DNA from: Puia sp.
GTDB lineage: Bacteria > Bacteroidota > Bacteroidia > Chitinophagales > Chitinophagaceae
Assembly (NCBI GenBank): GCA_031292515.1
Contig: JARLGZ010000104.1
Coordinates: 186,001-250,000 of the forward strand
Direction: 5' to 3'
DNA: 64,000 bases
Position 1 is the first letter of the stretch. Every line of letters begins with the position of its first letter. A program made the position numbers and the translations under genes. The notes under the pieces were generated by a model. It did no database searches. It saw only the letters and a list, made by a program, of their open reading frames with translations, and was not told the DNA's origin. This document shows, piece after piece, positions 26,361 through 35,057 of this stretch.

Positions 26361-27942
26361 TACCCAAACCCCTGCTGATATGCCCCAGTACAAAAACGGA
26401 CACAGGAGCCCTGGCAGTGAAAACGGCTACCCGGGCCGGCCGATCGCGGAAATTATCACCAATGGTTTCCTGACGATAGACCGCAAATGGACGGTAATTT
26501 ATTGGAACAAAGCCGCGGAAACGATATTGGGTATTCCTGCCGCCGAGATCGTCGGACATAACCTCTGGGAGAAATTTTCGGGGGCGTTCCCCGCCGATTT
26601 CTATGCGATTTATCACAAAGCATTTCTGCAACGCGTCCCCTCTCACTTCAAAGAGTATTGGGGGGAAATGGGCGCCTGGTTCGATGTGATCGCCTATCCC
26701 GCCGAAGACAGCCTGTCTGTCTCCTTTAAAAGCAGCCGGTACCCGATATTCGCCGAACCGGCCCCATCCGCCAGCCACTCCGTTCAGCAGCTGCAAGCCG
26801 GTACCCGCCTTCCTGCCGGCCATTCCGCGCCCCCGCAATTTCCGTCGCCTAAAAATCCTTCCGGATACACGGAATATTCCGGCCAATCGTTAAAAATCAT
26901 GAATGCCTTCTACAGGTTTGTAACGGAAGTTACAGACAACTGTCTTTGGGAATGGGACCTGGAGAAGAGAGCCTTGTTTTGGATAGACGGCGGACACAAA
27001 CGGGTCTTCGGCTATGATATAGAAAACGCCCTGGTCCCGCAAAGCTTTTGGGAGAGCTGTCTGCATCCCGAAGATAAACCGAGGATATTGAAGGACCTGA
27101 ATGGGATCATCGCAGGACACGATAACCCGACCTGGCAGGACGATTACAGGTTCAGAAAAATCGACGGGACCTATGCCCATGTGCACGACCGCGGGCATAT
27201 CATCTATGACGGAAACGGAAGGGCCTCCCGGATGATCGGCGCCACGCGGGACATCACGGAGAAAGTATTGCTGGAGTTCAAATTGACCCAGGAGAGAAAA
27301 GCCAGGGAAAAAGAAATCACCGAGGCCGTAATAACGGCGCAGGAGAAAGAGCGGGCAGATATCGGCAAAGAGCTGCACGATAATCTTAACCAGATCCTGG
27401 GCGCTACCAAACTGTATATAGAAATCGCCAAAACGGATGAAGAGAACCGGAAGGTCTATCTCGAAAAATCGGCCGGCTATATCGTGCAGGTCATAGAAGA
27501 GATCAGGAGGATCTCCAAAGTCCTGGCTACGCCAGTTTTTAAGATCATGGGCCTCTATGAAAGTATAAAGATCCTGCTTGACGACCTCATCGCCATACAC
27601 CCGATAAAGATAGAATTCAGGCATGAGGGCATTCCCGAAAAAACGCTGGATGAAAAATTGCAACTCACCATTTTCAGAATCGTACAGGAGCAGCTAAATA
27701 ATATTTTAAAACACGCGAATGCCGGCCGGGCCAGCATCGTCCTGACAAAAAGGGCCAATAAGATCCAGCTGGTCATCTCAGACGACGGCGGGGGTTGCGA
27801 TCTCTCGGAGGAAAGACAGGGAGTAGGCCTTATAAATATCCGCAGCAGGGCTGAGCTCTGCCGGGGAAATGTGACACTCCAGTCCCGGCGGAAGGAAGGC
27901 TTCATCCTCAAAATCTTATTTGCCCTTACCGGTCCTGCCTGA
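26347..27942 (+). CDS. Soluble PAS-PAS sensor histidine kinase (HisKA_3), overlapping the cupin gene
   Basis: 531 residues from GTG 26347 (Met12 at 26380 is an alternative start). PAS1 is at about 30-130 (GFLTIDRKWTVIYWNKAAET), a Pro/Ser linker at 135-175 and PAS2 at about 185-305 with WRDDYRF-like WQDDYRFRKIDGTYAHVHDR. A helix leads to HisKA_3 with His344 (IGKELHDNLNQILGATKL), then HATPase with QLNNILKHANA and ISDDGGGCDL. No transmembrane segments exist, so it senses a cytoplasmic signal. No response regulator is adjacent. It is paralogous to the convergent kinase, of identical length, and their 3' ends overlap by 27 bases. Confidence 0.92.
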   Translation: MITSNTQTPADMPQYKNGHRSPGSENGYPGRPIAEIITNGFLTIDRKWTVIYWNKAAETILGIPAAEIVGHNLWEKFSGAFPADFYAIYHKAFLQRVPSHFKEYWGEMGAWFDVIAYPAEDSLSVSFKSSRYPIFAEPAPSASHSVQQLQAGTRLPAGHSAPPQFPSPKNPSGYTEYSGQSLKIMNAFYRFVTEVTDNCLWEWDLEKRALFWIDGGHKRVFGYDIENALVPQSFWESCLHPEDKPRILKDLNGIIAGHDNPTWQDDYRFRKIDGTYAHVHDRGHIIYDGNGRASRMIGATRDITEKVLLEFKLTQERKAREKEITEAVITAQEKERADIGKELHDNLNQILGATKLYIEIAKTDEENRKVYLEKSAGYIVQVIEEIRRISKVLATPVFKIMGLYESIKILLDDLIAIHPIKIEFRHEGIPEKTLDEKLQLTIFRIVQEQLNNILKHANAGRASIVLTKRANKIQLVISDDGGGCDLSEERQGVGLINIRSRAELCRGNVTLQSRRKEGFILKILFALTGPA

Positions 27943-29511
27943 ATTTTTATGGCCGGGAACCGGGTCGCCGCCGAATGCATATCCGGCCGGGAAGGTCACG
28001 ACCAGCCTGCAACCGTGCCCCGGGCTGGAGATAAAATCGGCCTTCCCCTTATAAAGCGCCGCCCGGCTCATTATATTATTGATGCCGATGCCATCGGATT
28101 TTTGCGTAACCTCAAATCCCAACCCGTTGTCCCGGATCGAAAGGGTAAGCCCTGCTTTGCGGGATATGGAAATATACACGTCCGTCGCCTTCGCATGCTT
28201 AAGGATATTGTTGAGCTGTTCCTGGAATATCCGGAATACATTCAGCTTGAACTTCTCGTTCATCTTTTCCTCCATAGAATCGTCCAGCATGCAGTGTATC
28301 TTCACCGAACTGGCTTCCATGGTGTCGAGACTCACATGCTCGATCGACCCGCAAAGCCCAAAATCCTTTATAGTAACGGTGGTCAGCGACCGGGTCAATT
28401 TCCGGATCTCCTCGATGGCGGTCAGCGTGTATTCGGAAGAATGCATCAGGTAGATCTCGCCGTTTGCGATATCCTTTCGCGCCATCTCCAGGTACAGCAT
28501 CGAAGCGCCTAACAACTGGTTTATATTATCATGCAATTCCTTTCCGATATCGGATCGCTCGACTTCTTTTGCTTCCGCGACGGCTTCCGTGATTTGCTTT
28601 TCTTTTATTTTGGTCTCTTCCCGGAGTACCAATTCCAATTTCTGGAGCTTGCTCATATCGTGTATCAGCCCGATCAGCCGGATCGGCTTCCCGTTAGGGT
28701 CTCTTATGATAATGGCACGGCTTATGACCTGTGCCACCGATCCGTCCGGGCAGGTGAATTGATACGTATCTTCCCATCTGTTCTTTTCGGATTTGAAAAT
28801 CTTATTTATCTTCTTTTCCACGATATCCCGTTCAGCCGGCTTAAAGAAGGCCATCCACTCTTTAAAACTGATCTCGCTTTTTGGCAGTTTATATCCGAAT
28901 ACCTTCTCATAGTTGTTTCCGAAACAGATAAGGTCGGACATGATATTCCAATCCCAGATGACATCGTAGGATATCTTCGCGATCGATTTGATCCAGTTAT
29001 TATTTCCGGCCTGACGGCTGTCCGACTTCGATTGTGCGATAACGATGTTCCCGGCGACTGTCTTTTCGTTTTCCAAATCGATTTTTTTCTGCCTCAACAT
29101 CCTTTCTCTAAGGTCCACGATACTCATTATCGAGGTCTTCACGCCATTCTCATCCTTAAATATCGAAGACGTAATTTCGCAGGGCCGCAATTTGCCGGTT
29201 TTTCTGACGATGGCCAGATCCGCTTTGGCACTGCCCTCCTTCTGCCTTTTCCTGAGCATCTTTTTGTATCCGGCGTCCGAAACACTGAAAATATCCGCTC
29301 TGGCCAGGGTAGACAGTTCCTTTTGGGAATATCCGAGCAGCTTACTGGCGGCCTTGTTCGCCTTTATGATCCTTCCGTCCGATACGTTAAAAATGATATT
29401 TGCCTGCAATGAATTATTAAATGCCTGCTCATGAAGACCGTCGCGGACTGACTCCTGGGTCTGAATCGGTTTTAGGGGCTTTTTTTTGACAGGCCTGGAG
29501 AAGGGGGACAT
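27916..29511 (-). CDS. Soluble PAS-PAS sensor histidine kinase (HisKA_3), convergent paralogue
   Basis: 531 residues from ATG 29509-29511 (MSPFSRPVKKKPLKP); an in-frame start 11 codons upstream is possible. PAS1 (about 26-135, FNNSLQANIIFNVSDGRIIK) and PAS2 (about 170-290, DVIWDWNIMSDLICFGNNYE) are followed by HisKA_3 with His327 (IGKELHDNINQLLGASMLYL) and HATPase (EQLNNILKHAKATDV, IRDNGLGFEV). The catalytic half is plainly homologous to the facing kinase, whereas the PAS regions have diverged, so the two probably read different signals and may share a target. No transmembrane segments and no adjacent response regulator are seen. Confidence 0.92.
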   Translation of the reverse strand: MSPFSRPVKKKPLKPIQTQESVRDGLHEQAFNNSLQANIIFNVSDGRIIKANKAASKLLGYSQKELSTLARADIFSVSDAGYKKMLRKRQKEGSAKADLAIVRKTGKLRPCEITSSIFKDENGVKTSIMSIVDLRERMLRQKKIDLENEKTVAGNIVIAQSKSDSRQAGNNNWIKSIAKISYDVIWDWNIMSDLICFGNNYEKVFGYKLPKSEISFKEWMAFFKPAERDIVEKKINKIFKSEKNRWEDTYQFTCPDGSVAQVISRAIIIRDPNGKPIRLIGLIHDMSKLQKLELVLREETKIKEKQITEAVAEAKEVERSDIGKELHDNINQLLGASMLYLEMARKDIANGEIYLMHSSEYTLTAIEEIRKLTRSLTTVTIKDFGLCGSIEHVSLDTMEASSVKIHCMLDDSMEEKMNEKFKLNVFRIFQEQLNNILKHAKATDVYISISRKAGLTLSIRDNGLGFEVTQKSDGIGINNIMSRAALYKGKADFISSPGHGCRLVVTFPAGYAFGGDPVPGHKNSGRTGKGK

Positions 29512-29687
29512 GGTAATATGGATAAGTTTGTTATAAGTTACCAATTGTTTTTCATTTAGTTATTTATTATTTTCGGACATACGGGTTTTCCTGGCAAAAA
29601 AAATCTCAGATGGGCTGTCCTGATTCCGGACCTCCAATTGACATAGTAATATCATTAAGGATTCTTATCAATCATTAAAAAAAAATT

Positions 29688-30023
29688 ATGAACCAGTTTC
29701 TGATCATCGTAAGAGGCAGTGACCATTCCTCGGCAACGCCCGAACAAATGAAAAAACGGCTGGACCTTTTCGGCGAGTGGGTGCAGAAAGTGCTCAACGG
29801 AAGGTTTGTCTCGGGCGCGCCACTTGAGGACGGGGACGCCCGCCTGCTGAAAAGCAAGACCGAAGTGCTTACCGACGGCCCTTTTATCGAGTCAAAAGAG
29901 ATGATCTCCGGCTATATCATCATCCAGGCGGGAGACATCGGGGAAGCCGTCGAACTGACAAAAGAATGCCCCTTACTGGGCCAGTTCCAACTGGAAGTTC
30001 GTAAATTAAAACCCATGGCATAA
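29688..30023 (+). CDS. YCII-related (DGPF) protein paired with an ECF42-type sigma factor
   Basis: 111 residues. A ferredoxin-like YCII fold with the DGPF motif in LTDGPFIESKEMISGYIII (about 63-81), which gives the family its name. Starts MNQFLIIVRGSDHSS. DGPF proteins are the conserved genomic partners of ECF42 sigma factors, and one follows 47 bases downstream on the same strand. The biochemical role is not known; proposals include sensing or detoxification. The stop codon lies inside an 18-bp tandem duplication (30017-30052). Confidence 0.88.
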   Translation: MNQFLIIVRGSDHSSATPEQMKKRLDLFGEWVQKVLNGRFVSGAPLEDGDARLLKSKTEVLTDGPFIESKEMISGYIIIQAGDIGEAVELTKECPLLGQFQLEVRKLKPMA

Positions 30024-30052
30024 CCGTCTCTCGTGGTATAACCGTCTCTTCA
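30017..30052. repeat. 18-bp tandem repeat, two units, spanning a stop codon
   Basis: GGCATAACCGTCTCTCGT (30017-30034) is followed by GGTATAACCGTCTCTTCA (30035-30052). The TAA of the first unit is the stop of the DGPF gene; the second unit carries an equivalent TAA in the same frame. Confidence 0.75.
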
Positions 30053-30070
30053 CCAGCATACCCATCCACT

Positions 30071-31351
30071 ATGCCAGCACCAACACCGGATGCGAGGACC
30101 CTCATCGACCATCTTTTCCGCCAGGAGGCGGGAAGGATGGTTGCTATTCTGACGAGGATCTTCGGGGTTCACAACCTGGAACTGGCGGAAGACGTATTGC
30201 AGGATACCCTGCACCAGGCATTGCAGGACTGGAGCTTCGGCGGCATCCCGGGAAACCCTGCGGGCTGGATCATGACAGTCGCCAAACGCAAGGCCATCAA
30301 TCTCATAAAAAGGGAAAGATTTCTCCGCAATTTTGCTTCCGATATGGACAACCTGTTGAAATCGGAATGGACGGCGTCCTATACGATGGACCAGGTATTC
30401 CTCGAAGATGAAATAAAGGACAGCCAGCTCCGCATGATCTTCACCTGCTGTCATCCGGCCCTGGCCCTGGAAGCTCAGATCGCACTTACCCTGAAGACCC
30501 TCTGCGGTTTCAGCATTTACGAAATCGCGGCCGCCCTGCTGGCGAGCGAGACCAATATAAACAAGCGCCTCTACCGTGCCCGTGAAAAAATACGCCAGGA
30601 AAAAATCGATTTTTCCGTTCCTTCGGGCAGGGACCTCTTCGAAAGGCTGGAGGCTGTTCTGCTGGTCATTTACTTGCTCTTCAACGAGGGATATCATGCA
30701 ACCGGCGACGACCTGGCGATACGAAAAGACTTGTGCCTGGAGGCCATGCGTCTGGCCATGCTGCTGACCGAAAAACCCATCATCAACGAGTATCCGCAGG
30801 TTTATGCCCTCCTGGCGCTGATGTGCTTTCATTCCGCCCGTTTCGAAGCCCGCATCGACAACAATGACTGCCTGGTGATCCTGGAAGAACAGGACCGGGC
30901 GCTATGGAACCAGGAGCTCATCACCGCAGGCATGGACTTCCTCTCCCGTTCGGCTTCAGGCGATGCCGCCACGGCTTACCACCTGGAAGCGGCCATAGCC
31001 GCGGAACATTGTCTGGCTCCAAATTTCCACGAGACAAACTGGACAAGGATCTATGATTTTTATACCGCCCTGGAAAGACTAAAACCCAATTCCGTCATCC
31101 GCCTGAACCTGGCCATTATCGCCGGAAAAAAGGCGGGTCCCCATGCCGCCATCGCCGCCCTGCACGAGTTGGAACGTTGCAAAACGCTCGAAGGCTATCC
31201 CCTCTTATATGCCTCCCTCGGGGAATTCTATTTCCTTGCCGGAGAACGGGAAATAGCCAGGAACTACTTCCTGCAGGCCAGAACCCTCACAAAATCCGCA
31301 GCCACCAGGCAAGTGCTGGACAGGAAGATCGGCGGGTGCCGGGTAGCATGA
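30071..31351 (+). CDS. ECF42-type RNA polymerase sigma factor with C-terminal TPR-like extension
   Basis: 426 residues, more than twice the length of ordinary ECF sigma factors. Region 2 is at about 10-80 (LIDHLFRQEAGRMVAILTRI, ELAEDVLQDTLHQALQDW), region 4 at about 112-165 (IALTLKTLCGFSIYEIAAAL, TNINKRLYRAREKIRQE). The remaining 250 residues hold the DUF6596-type helices and TPR-like repeats (FYTALERLKPNSVIRLNLAI, YPLLYASLGEFYFLAGEREI). This extension replaces a classical anti-sigma factor in the ECF42 group and is needed for activity in studied members. The DGPF gene immediately upstream is the expected partner and probably a target. Confidence 0.9.
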   Translation: MPAPTPDARTLIDHLFRQEAGRMVAILTRIFGVHNLELAEDVLQDTLHQALQDWSFGGIPGNPAGWIMTVAKRKAINLIKRERFLRNFASDMDNLLKSEWTASYTMDQVFLEDEIKDSQLRMIFTCCHPALALEAQIALTLKTLCGFSIYEIAAALLASETNINKRLYRAREKIRQEKIDFSVPSGRDLFERLEAVLLVIYLLFNEGYHATGDDLAIRKDLCLEAMRLAMLLTEKPIINEYPQVYALLALMCFHSARFEARIDNNDCLVILEEQDRALWNQELITAGMDFLSRSASGDAATAYHLEAAIAAEHCLAPNFHETNWTRIYDFYTALERLKPNSVIRLNLAIIAGKKAGPHAAIAALHELERCKTLEGYPLLYASLGEFYFLAGEREIARNYFLQARTLTKSAATRQVLDRKIGGCRVA

Positions 31352-31376
31352 GCCGATCAGCTGCAACCGGTATACC

Positions 31377-31388
31377 GGGTTCGTCAAA
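31377..31388. promoter_or_regulatory. Perfect 12-bp palindrome downstream of the ECF42 gene
   Basis: CCGGTATACCGG is fully self-complementary and lies 26 bases after the sigma factor stop, about 95 bases before the next start. It may be an operator or an incidental palindrome; no terminator-like U-tract follows. Confidence 0.3.
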
Positions 31389-31482
31389 TCTATGGAATGC
31401 TTCGTAGAAAACCGGACTCAAACGTTTGCGGGGAAAATCCTGGCGGGAAATTATTACGTAGATAGGGGGAACCCTATGACGT

Positions 31483-31674
31483 ATGCAATATTTTTATCTA
31501 GCTACATCGGATCTTATCACCTTATTGTACTTCTGTGAGCACACCGATGCGGGGTTTAAACTGTCCACCAGTGTTTCCGATGCGCGTATTGTTGAAGGCA
31601 GGGAGAAAGCCTTGCTGGAAGCAGAGAGGCTGCAAAAAGAATCAGGTATGAAAGTAGACATCGTCCCGGTCTGA
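31483..31674 (+). CDS. Small hypothetical protein
   Basis: 63 residues from ATG 31483: MQYFYLATSDLITLLYFCEH, then an acidic helical tail (EGREKALLEAERLQKESGMK). It is not strongly hydrophobic enough for a clear membrane helix. It stands alone between the ECF42 gene and the secreted cupin-like gene. I do not recognise a family. It could be a target of the ECF42 sigma factor given its position, but nothing shows this. Confidence 0.4.
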   Translation: MQYFYLATSDLITLLYFCEHTDAGFKLSTSVSDARIVEGREKALLEAERLQKESGMKVDIVPV

Positions 31675-31676
31675 TC

Positions 31677-31720
31677 CCATCCATCATTTTCCCGGCTTCC
31701 ATCCATCATTTTTCACGCAC
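31677..31720. repeat. 22-bp tandem repeat, two units, after the small gene
   Basis: The two 22-base units share their first 14 bases (CCATCCATCATTTT) and differ in the remainder. The first unit starts two bases after the preceding stop codon. Confidence 0.55.
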
Positions 31721-31796
31721 CGGGCAGTACTTCCTCGTCATTTTAATCTACCTTCCCTCCTGCTTCAGGAATCAATCTTTAAATAAATCAGCCAAC

Positions 31797-32516
31797 GTGC
31801 ATCGCGGAAAAATCAAACGGTTTGCATACCTGGCGGTCTGCACAATGACCTGCGCCACCCTCTGTACGATGACCGGCAGAAGCCAGGTGCCCGTAAGCCA
31901 GGAGCCGCGACATCATATAGTCTTTGAAAACGACCGGGTCCGGGTGCTGGACGTACACATCCCGCCGGGAGATACCTCCCTGATGCACAAACATTCAACC
32001 CCGTCCGTCTTCATCGTGCTCAGCAATACGAAGACGGGATCCCAGGTCCTGGTAGAACCGGCCAAGACGAGTTTCACCGATGGCAATATATGGTTCGAAG
32101 GTTTCTATGATCAGCCCCGCATCCACCGGGTCTGGAACAGTGATACCGTCGAATTTCACGTAGTCGATATGGAGTTGCCGAACCGGGATAACCGGACGAT
32201 TGACCCACCCCTGAAAACAACGGCGCCTTCAGCAGCAAACCCGTCTGCGGGGTCGGCGTCCCTGACCCTGCTGTTCGACGAGAAGCCCGTACGGGGCTAT
32301 CGCGCCATGCTCTCCCCCGGCAGCACCTTCCGGCTTCCCCGGAGGAAGGCGCCGGTCATGATCGTCGGTCTCGGCAATGCGCCGGGGAAGGTCACGGTGA
32401 ATGAAAAACCGTTTGTAAAAAAAGGAGACTATCTTTTTGCAGAACCGGGCAAAGAAATAATATTTGTCAACGGAGACAAGTCCACCGCCCCTTTTGCAAT
32501 TTTTGAGCTGAAGTAG
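31797..32516 (+). CDS. Secreted cupin-like protein, GTG start
   Basis: 239 residues with a signal-like N-terminus (MHRGKIKRFAYLAVCTMTCA). The first half has an RmlC-like barrel: FENDRVRVLDVHIPPGDTS, then LMHKHSTPSVFIVLSNTKTG, where the His residues of MHKH sit in a cupin motif 1 position. The second half (about 150-239) is a separate beta-rich domain (LTLLFDEKPVRGYRAMLSPG, GKVTVNEKPFVKKGDYLFAE). It is probably periplasmic. Substrate unknown. The GTG at 31797 is the only start upstream of the hydrophobic segment. Confidence 0.6.
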   Translation: MHRGKIKRFAYLAVCTMTCATLCTMTGRSQVPVSQEPRHHIVFENDRVRVLDVHIPPGDTSLMHKHSTPSVFIVLSNTKTGSQVLVEPAKTSFTDGNIWFEGFYDQPRIHRVWNSDTVEFHVVDMELPNRDNRTIDPPLKTTAPSAANPSAGSASLTLLFDEKPVRGYRAMLSPGSTFRLPRRKAPVMIVGLGNAPGKVTVNEKPFVKKGDYLFAEPGKEIIFVNGDKSTAPFAIFELK

Positions 32517-32533
32517 CGTACCGGAATAGTATA

Positions 32534-32541
32534 TATATTTG
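32534..32541 (+). promoter_or_regulatory. -7 element TATATTTG upstream of the CBM9 gene
   Basis: Exact match to TAnnTTTG, 11 bases before the ATG at 32553 and 41 bases before the alternative ATG at 32583. A start point about 7 bases downstream would leave room for translation from either. Confidence 0.5.
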
Positions 32542-32552
32542 CCCGTCTATCG

Positions 32553-33719
32553 ATGGCTTTGCTTTTAAAAATTTCATCATATATGAAGCCATTTTTCCGC
32601 ATTTTTTGCCTCTTTGTTCTTTGTTCGGGTACCCTCGCCGCTTTTTCGCAGACCGATACGGCAACCATCGGTCGTTTGCTGCGGGCGCCTCTTCACTATG
32701 TCGTTTCAAAGACCGATACCCCGCCTGTGATAGACGGAGATCTCAATGATCCTGCCTGGAAGACGGCCGCCTGGACCGAATATTTTTCGGATATCGAAGG
32801 GGACATACGACCCAAACCCCTCTACGCCACCCGGGTGAAGATGCTCTGGGATGATCGAAATCTCTATATAGCAGCGGAACTGGAAGAACCGAATATATGG
32901 GCCTATGTCGCCAACCATGACGAAGTCGTTTTCCGCGACAACGACTTCGAGATCTTTGTCAACCCGGACAATAACGCCAAACAATATTTCGAGATAGAGA
33001 TCAACGCGATACAAACCATCTTCGATCTTTTTCTTCCAAAAGCCTACCGGAACGGGGGAGGCGCGCTCGTTAACTGGGACGCGCAGGAGTTGCGAAAGGC
33101 CGTCCGCATCGAAGGGACGCTGAACGACCCGAAAGACAAGGACCGGCGCTGGCTGGTGGAATATGCTATCCCTATTTACGCCGTCAGTATGGGCACGACC
33201 GCTGAGACACCGGTCCCGGGCACGCTCTGGCGCATCAATTTCTCCCGCGTCGAATGGGATACGGACCTGAAAGACGGAAAATACATCCGGCGTACGGACC
33301 CTGCGACACACCACCTTTTACCGGAACACAATTGGGTCTGGTCTCCCCAGGGAGTGATCAATATGCATTTTCCGGAACGCTGGGGCTATCTCTTGTTTGC
33401 AGGACCGGCGACAGGCTCATCCGCCCCCCCTTTCGTGCTCCCGGCGCGCGAAGCATTGAAGAACAAATTGTGGGAAGTCTATTACCGTCAGAACCTGTAT
33501 TACCAAATGCATGGCGCCTATGCGAACACAACGGATCAATTGAGTATGGATCCCGCAGTCATCTCCGGCGGTCTTGCGGTTCCGGCGACAAACCTCGTGA
33601 TCGAAGCGACCCCTCACACCTATAAAGCCATCCTGACATCCGGCGCCGACGGCGAAACCTGGGCGATCGGACCGGACGGAGAGATCGAAAATATGAGTAC
33701 CCCGGGGCGGAAGCATTAA
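32553..33719 (+). CDS. Secreted carbohydrate-binding (CBM9-like) protein
   Basis: 388 residues from ATG 32553; Met11 (32583, MKPFFRIFCLFVLCSGTLAA) begins the signal peptide proper and may be the true start. The CBM9-like domain spans about 55-240: PPVIDGDLNDPAWKTAAWTE, VKMLWDDRNLYIAAELEEPN, FRDNDFEIFVNPDNNAKQYF and WLVEYAIPIYAV. This fold binds the reducing ends of sugars or is fused to hydrolases in Bacteroidota. The remaining C-terminal part carries no recognised catalytic domain. Probably located in the periplasm or at the cell surface. Confidence 0.8.
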   Translation: MALLLKISSYMKPFFRIFCLFVLCSGTLAAFSQTDTATIGRLLRAPLHYVVSKTDTPPVIDGDLNDPAWKTAAWTEYFSDIEGDIRPKPLYATRVKMLWDDRNLYIAAELEEPNIWAYVANHDEVVFRDNDFEIFVNPDNNAKQYFEIEINAIQTIFDLFLPKAYRNGGGALVNWDAQELRKAVRIEGTLNDPKDKDRRWLVEYAIPIYAVSMGTTAETPVPGTLWRINFSRVEWDTDLKDGKYIRRTDPATHHLLPEHNWVWSPQGVINMHFPERWGYLLFAGPATGSSAPPFVLPAREALKNKLWEVYYRQNLYYQMHGAYANTTDQLSMDPAVISGGLAVPATNLVIEATPHTYKAILTSGADGETWAIGPDGEIENMSTPGRKH

Positions 33720-33729
33720 AGAGCGGAGT

Positions 33730-33759
33730 GAGCGGCAAGGAACTGAGCGGCAGGGAACA
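33730..33759. repeat. 15-bp tandem repeat, two units, before the ABC permease
   Basis: GAGCGGCAAGGAACT (33730-33744) and GAGCGGCAGGGAACA (33745-33759), with partial copies on both sides. They lie between the CBM9 stop and the -7 element of the next gene. Confidence 0.65.
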
Positions 33760-33783
33760 GAGAAGGGCAGCCGTAAACTTGCC

Positions 33784-33791
33784 TATATTTG
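33784..33791 (+). promoter_or_regulatory. -7 element TATATTTG, 5 bases before ATG
   Basis: Exact TAnnTTTG match. It decides the start of the ABC permease: the ATG at 33797 is five bases downstream, while an earlier in-frame start at 33728 lies upstream of the promoter and inside repeats. Confidence 0.55.
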
Positions 33792-33796
33792 CGATT

Positions 33797-34963
33797 ATGA
33801 GTCATTCCTCCAGACAGCTTAGGGCGGCATTGACACTTTCCAGGTATAGCCTGCTGGCGACCTTGCGCAGTCCTACGTCCGTCGTATTCTCCTTGCTGTT
33901 TCCCATTATCTTCATCGTTGTTTTCGGATCCATGATCGGAGATCGTGCCCCGGTTATAAAGCTTGCCATTGCAGCCGGTTGTGACACGACCCAGCCCCTC
34001 TTTAAGGCGATAGAAGCCATCCCGGCGCTTACGCTGGAAAGAGACATGCCTGCGGCGGAACAGGAAGAAGCGCTCCGCAAGGGCCGGATCACAGGCATCC
34101 TCGGGATCCTGGCGGATACGACGGATACCGCCGGGAGGGCGGCCCCCGCAAACACGGCCTCCGGACAAAGACCCCGCGATATCGCCCGACCGGCGCCCCA
34201 TTATACCGTTCACCTGGAGACGGCGGGTTCCGCCCCGGGCAGCCTGGAGTTACTCCAAACCCTGCTGCATGAAGCCATTCGCTCGCTCGATACGCGATTC
34301 TTCCCCGGCAGCCCCTCGATAGCGACCCTGCAGGTGACCCGCAGACCCGGTCGCATCTACCGGCAGATAGACTTCATTCTGCCGGGGCAACTGGGTTTCT
34401 CGCTCCTGATGGCAGGTGTTTTCGGCTCTTCCTTCCTCCTCTTCAGCCTGCGGCAAAGCCTCGTATTGAAGCGCCTGCAGGCCACGCCCATCCGGCGCCG
34501 CTCCATCATCGCGGGAGAGATGCTGAGCCGGTTGTTCTTCCACGTGATCGGGTTCATCATCATGGTGGCCCTGGGCTTTTTTGTCTTTCGCTTCACCCTC
34601 GTGAACGGCGTGGCGACCTTCGCGGAAATGCTGCTATTTTCTCTTTTCGGACTGGGAATCTTTATGGGCATCGGTTTTATCATCAGCGGGGTGATCCAGA
34701 ACGAGAGCTCGATCGCACCGGTAGCCAATACCGTCGTACTCCCCCAGATCCTTCTGTGCGGCCTCTTCTTTCCCATCGAAAGCTACCCGCACGGGCTCCA
34801 GCAATTCTGCAATATCCTGCCGCTGACCCTATTCGTCGACGGGCTTCGCAGGATAGCCTTCGAAGGCGCGCATATCTGGCAGATGCCCGTAAAGATCGCG
34901 GGCCTCGTTTGCTGGACCCTGGTGATCGGAATGCTGTCCGTCAAGACCTTTAAATGGGAGTAA
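33797..34963 (+). CDS. ABC-2 type transporter permease without an adjacent ATPase
   Basis: 388 residues from ATG 33797 (MSHSSRQLRAALTLSRYSLL). TM1 is at about 30-50 (VVFSLLFPIIFIVVFGSMIG), followed by a periplasmic region of about 150 residues that includes a Pro/Ala-rich stretch, then five helices (LGFSLLMAGVFGSSFLLFSL, HVIGFIIMVALGFFVFRF, and on). This is the ABC2_membrane_3 layout. Such permeases need a cytoplasmic ATPase, and none is encoded nearby. The following RDD gene is 94 bases away. The substrate is unknown. The periplasmic loop contains a low-complexity run rich in Ala, Pro and Arg. Confidence 0.85.
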   Translation: MSHSSRQLRAALTLSRYSLLATLRSPTSVVFSLLFPIIFIVVFGSMIGDRAPVIKLAIAAGCDTTQPLFKAIEAIPALTLERDMPAAEQEEALRKGRITGILGILADTTDTAGRAAPANTASGQRPRDIARPAPHYTVHLETAGSAPGSLELLQTLLHEAIRSLDTRFFPGSPSIATLQVTRRPGRIYRQIDFILPGQLGFSLLMAGVFGSSFLLFSLRQSLVLKRLQATPIRRRSIIAGEMLSRLFFHVIGFIIMVALGFFVFRFTLVNGVATFAEMLLFSLFGLGIFMGIGFIISGVIQNESSIAPVANTVVLPQILLCGLFFPIESYPHGLQQFCNILPLTLFVDGLRRIAFEGAHIWQMPVKIAGLVCWTLVIGMLSVKTFKWE

Positions 34964-35057
34964 ACAGGAGATAAACCAGGAGATGCCCCCCGGGAAATTT
35001 GCACAGACCGGGCCGTTTTGTATATTTATATTATCTCCTAACCCTTAAACACAACCT

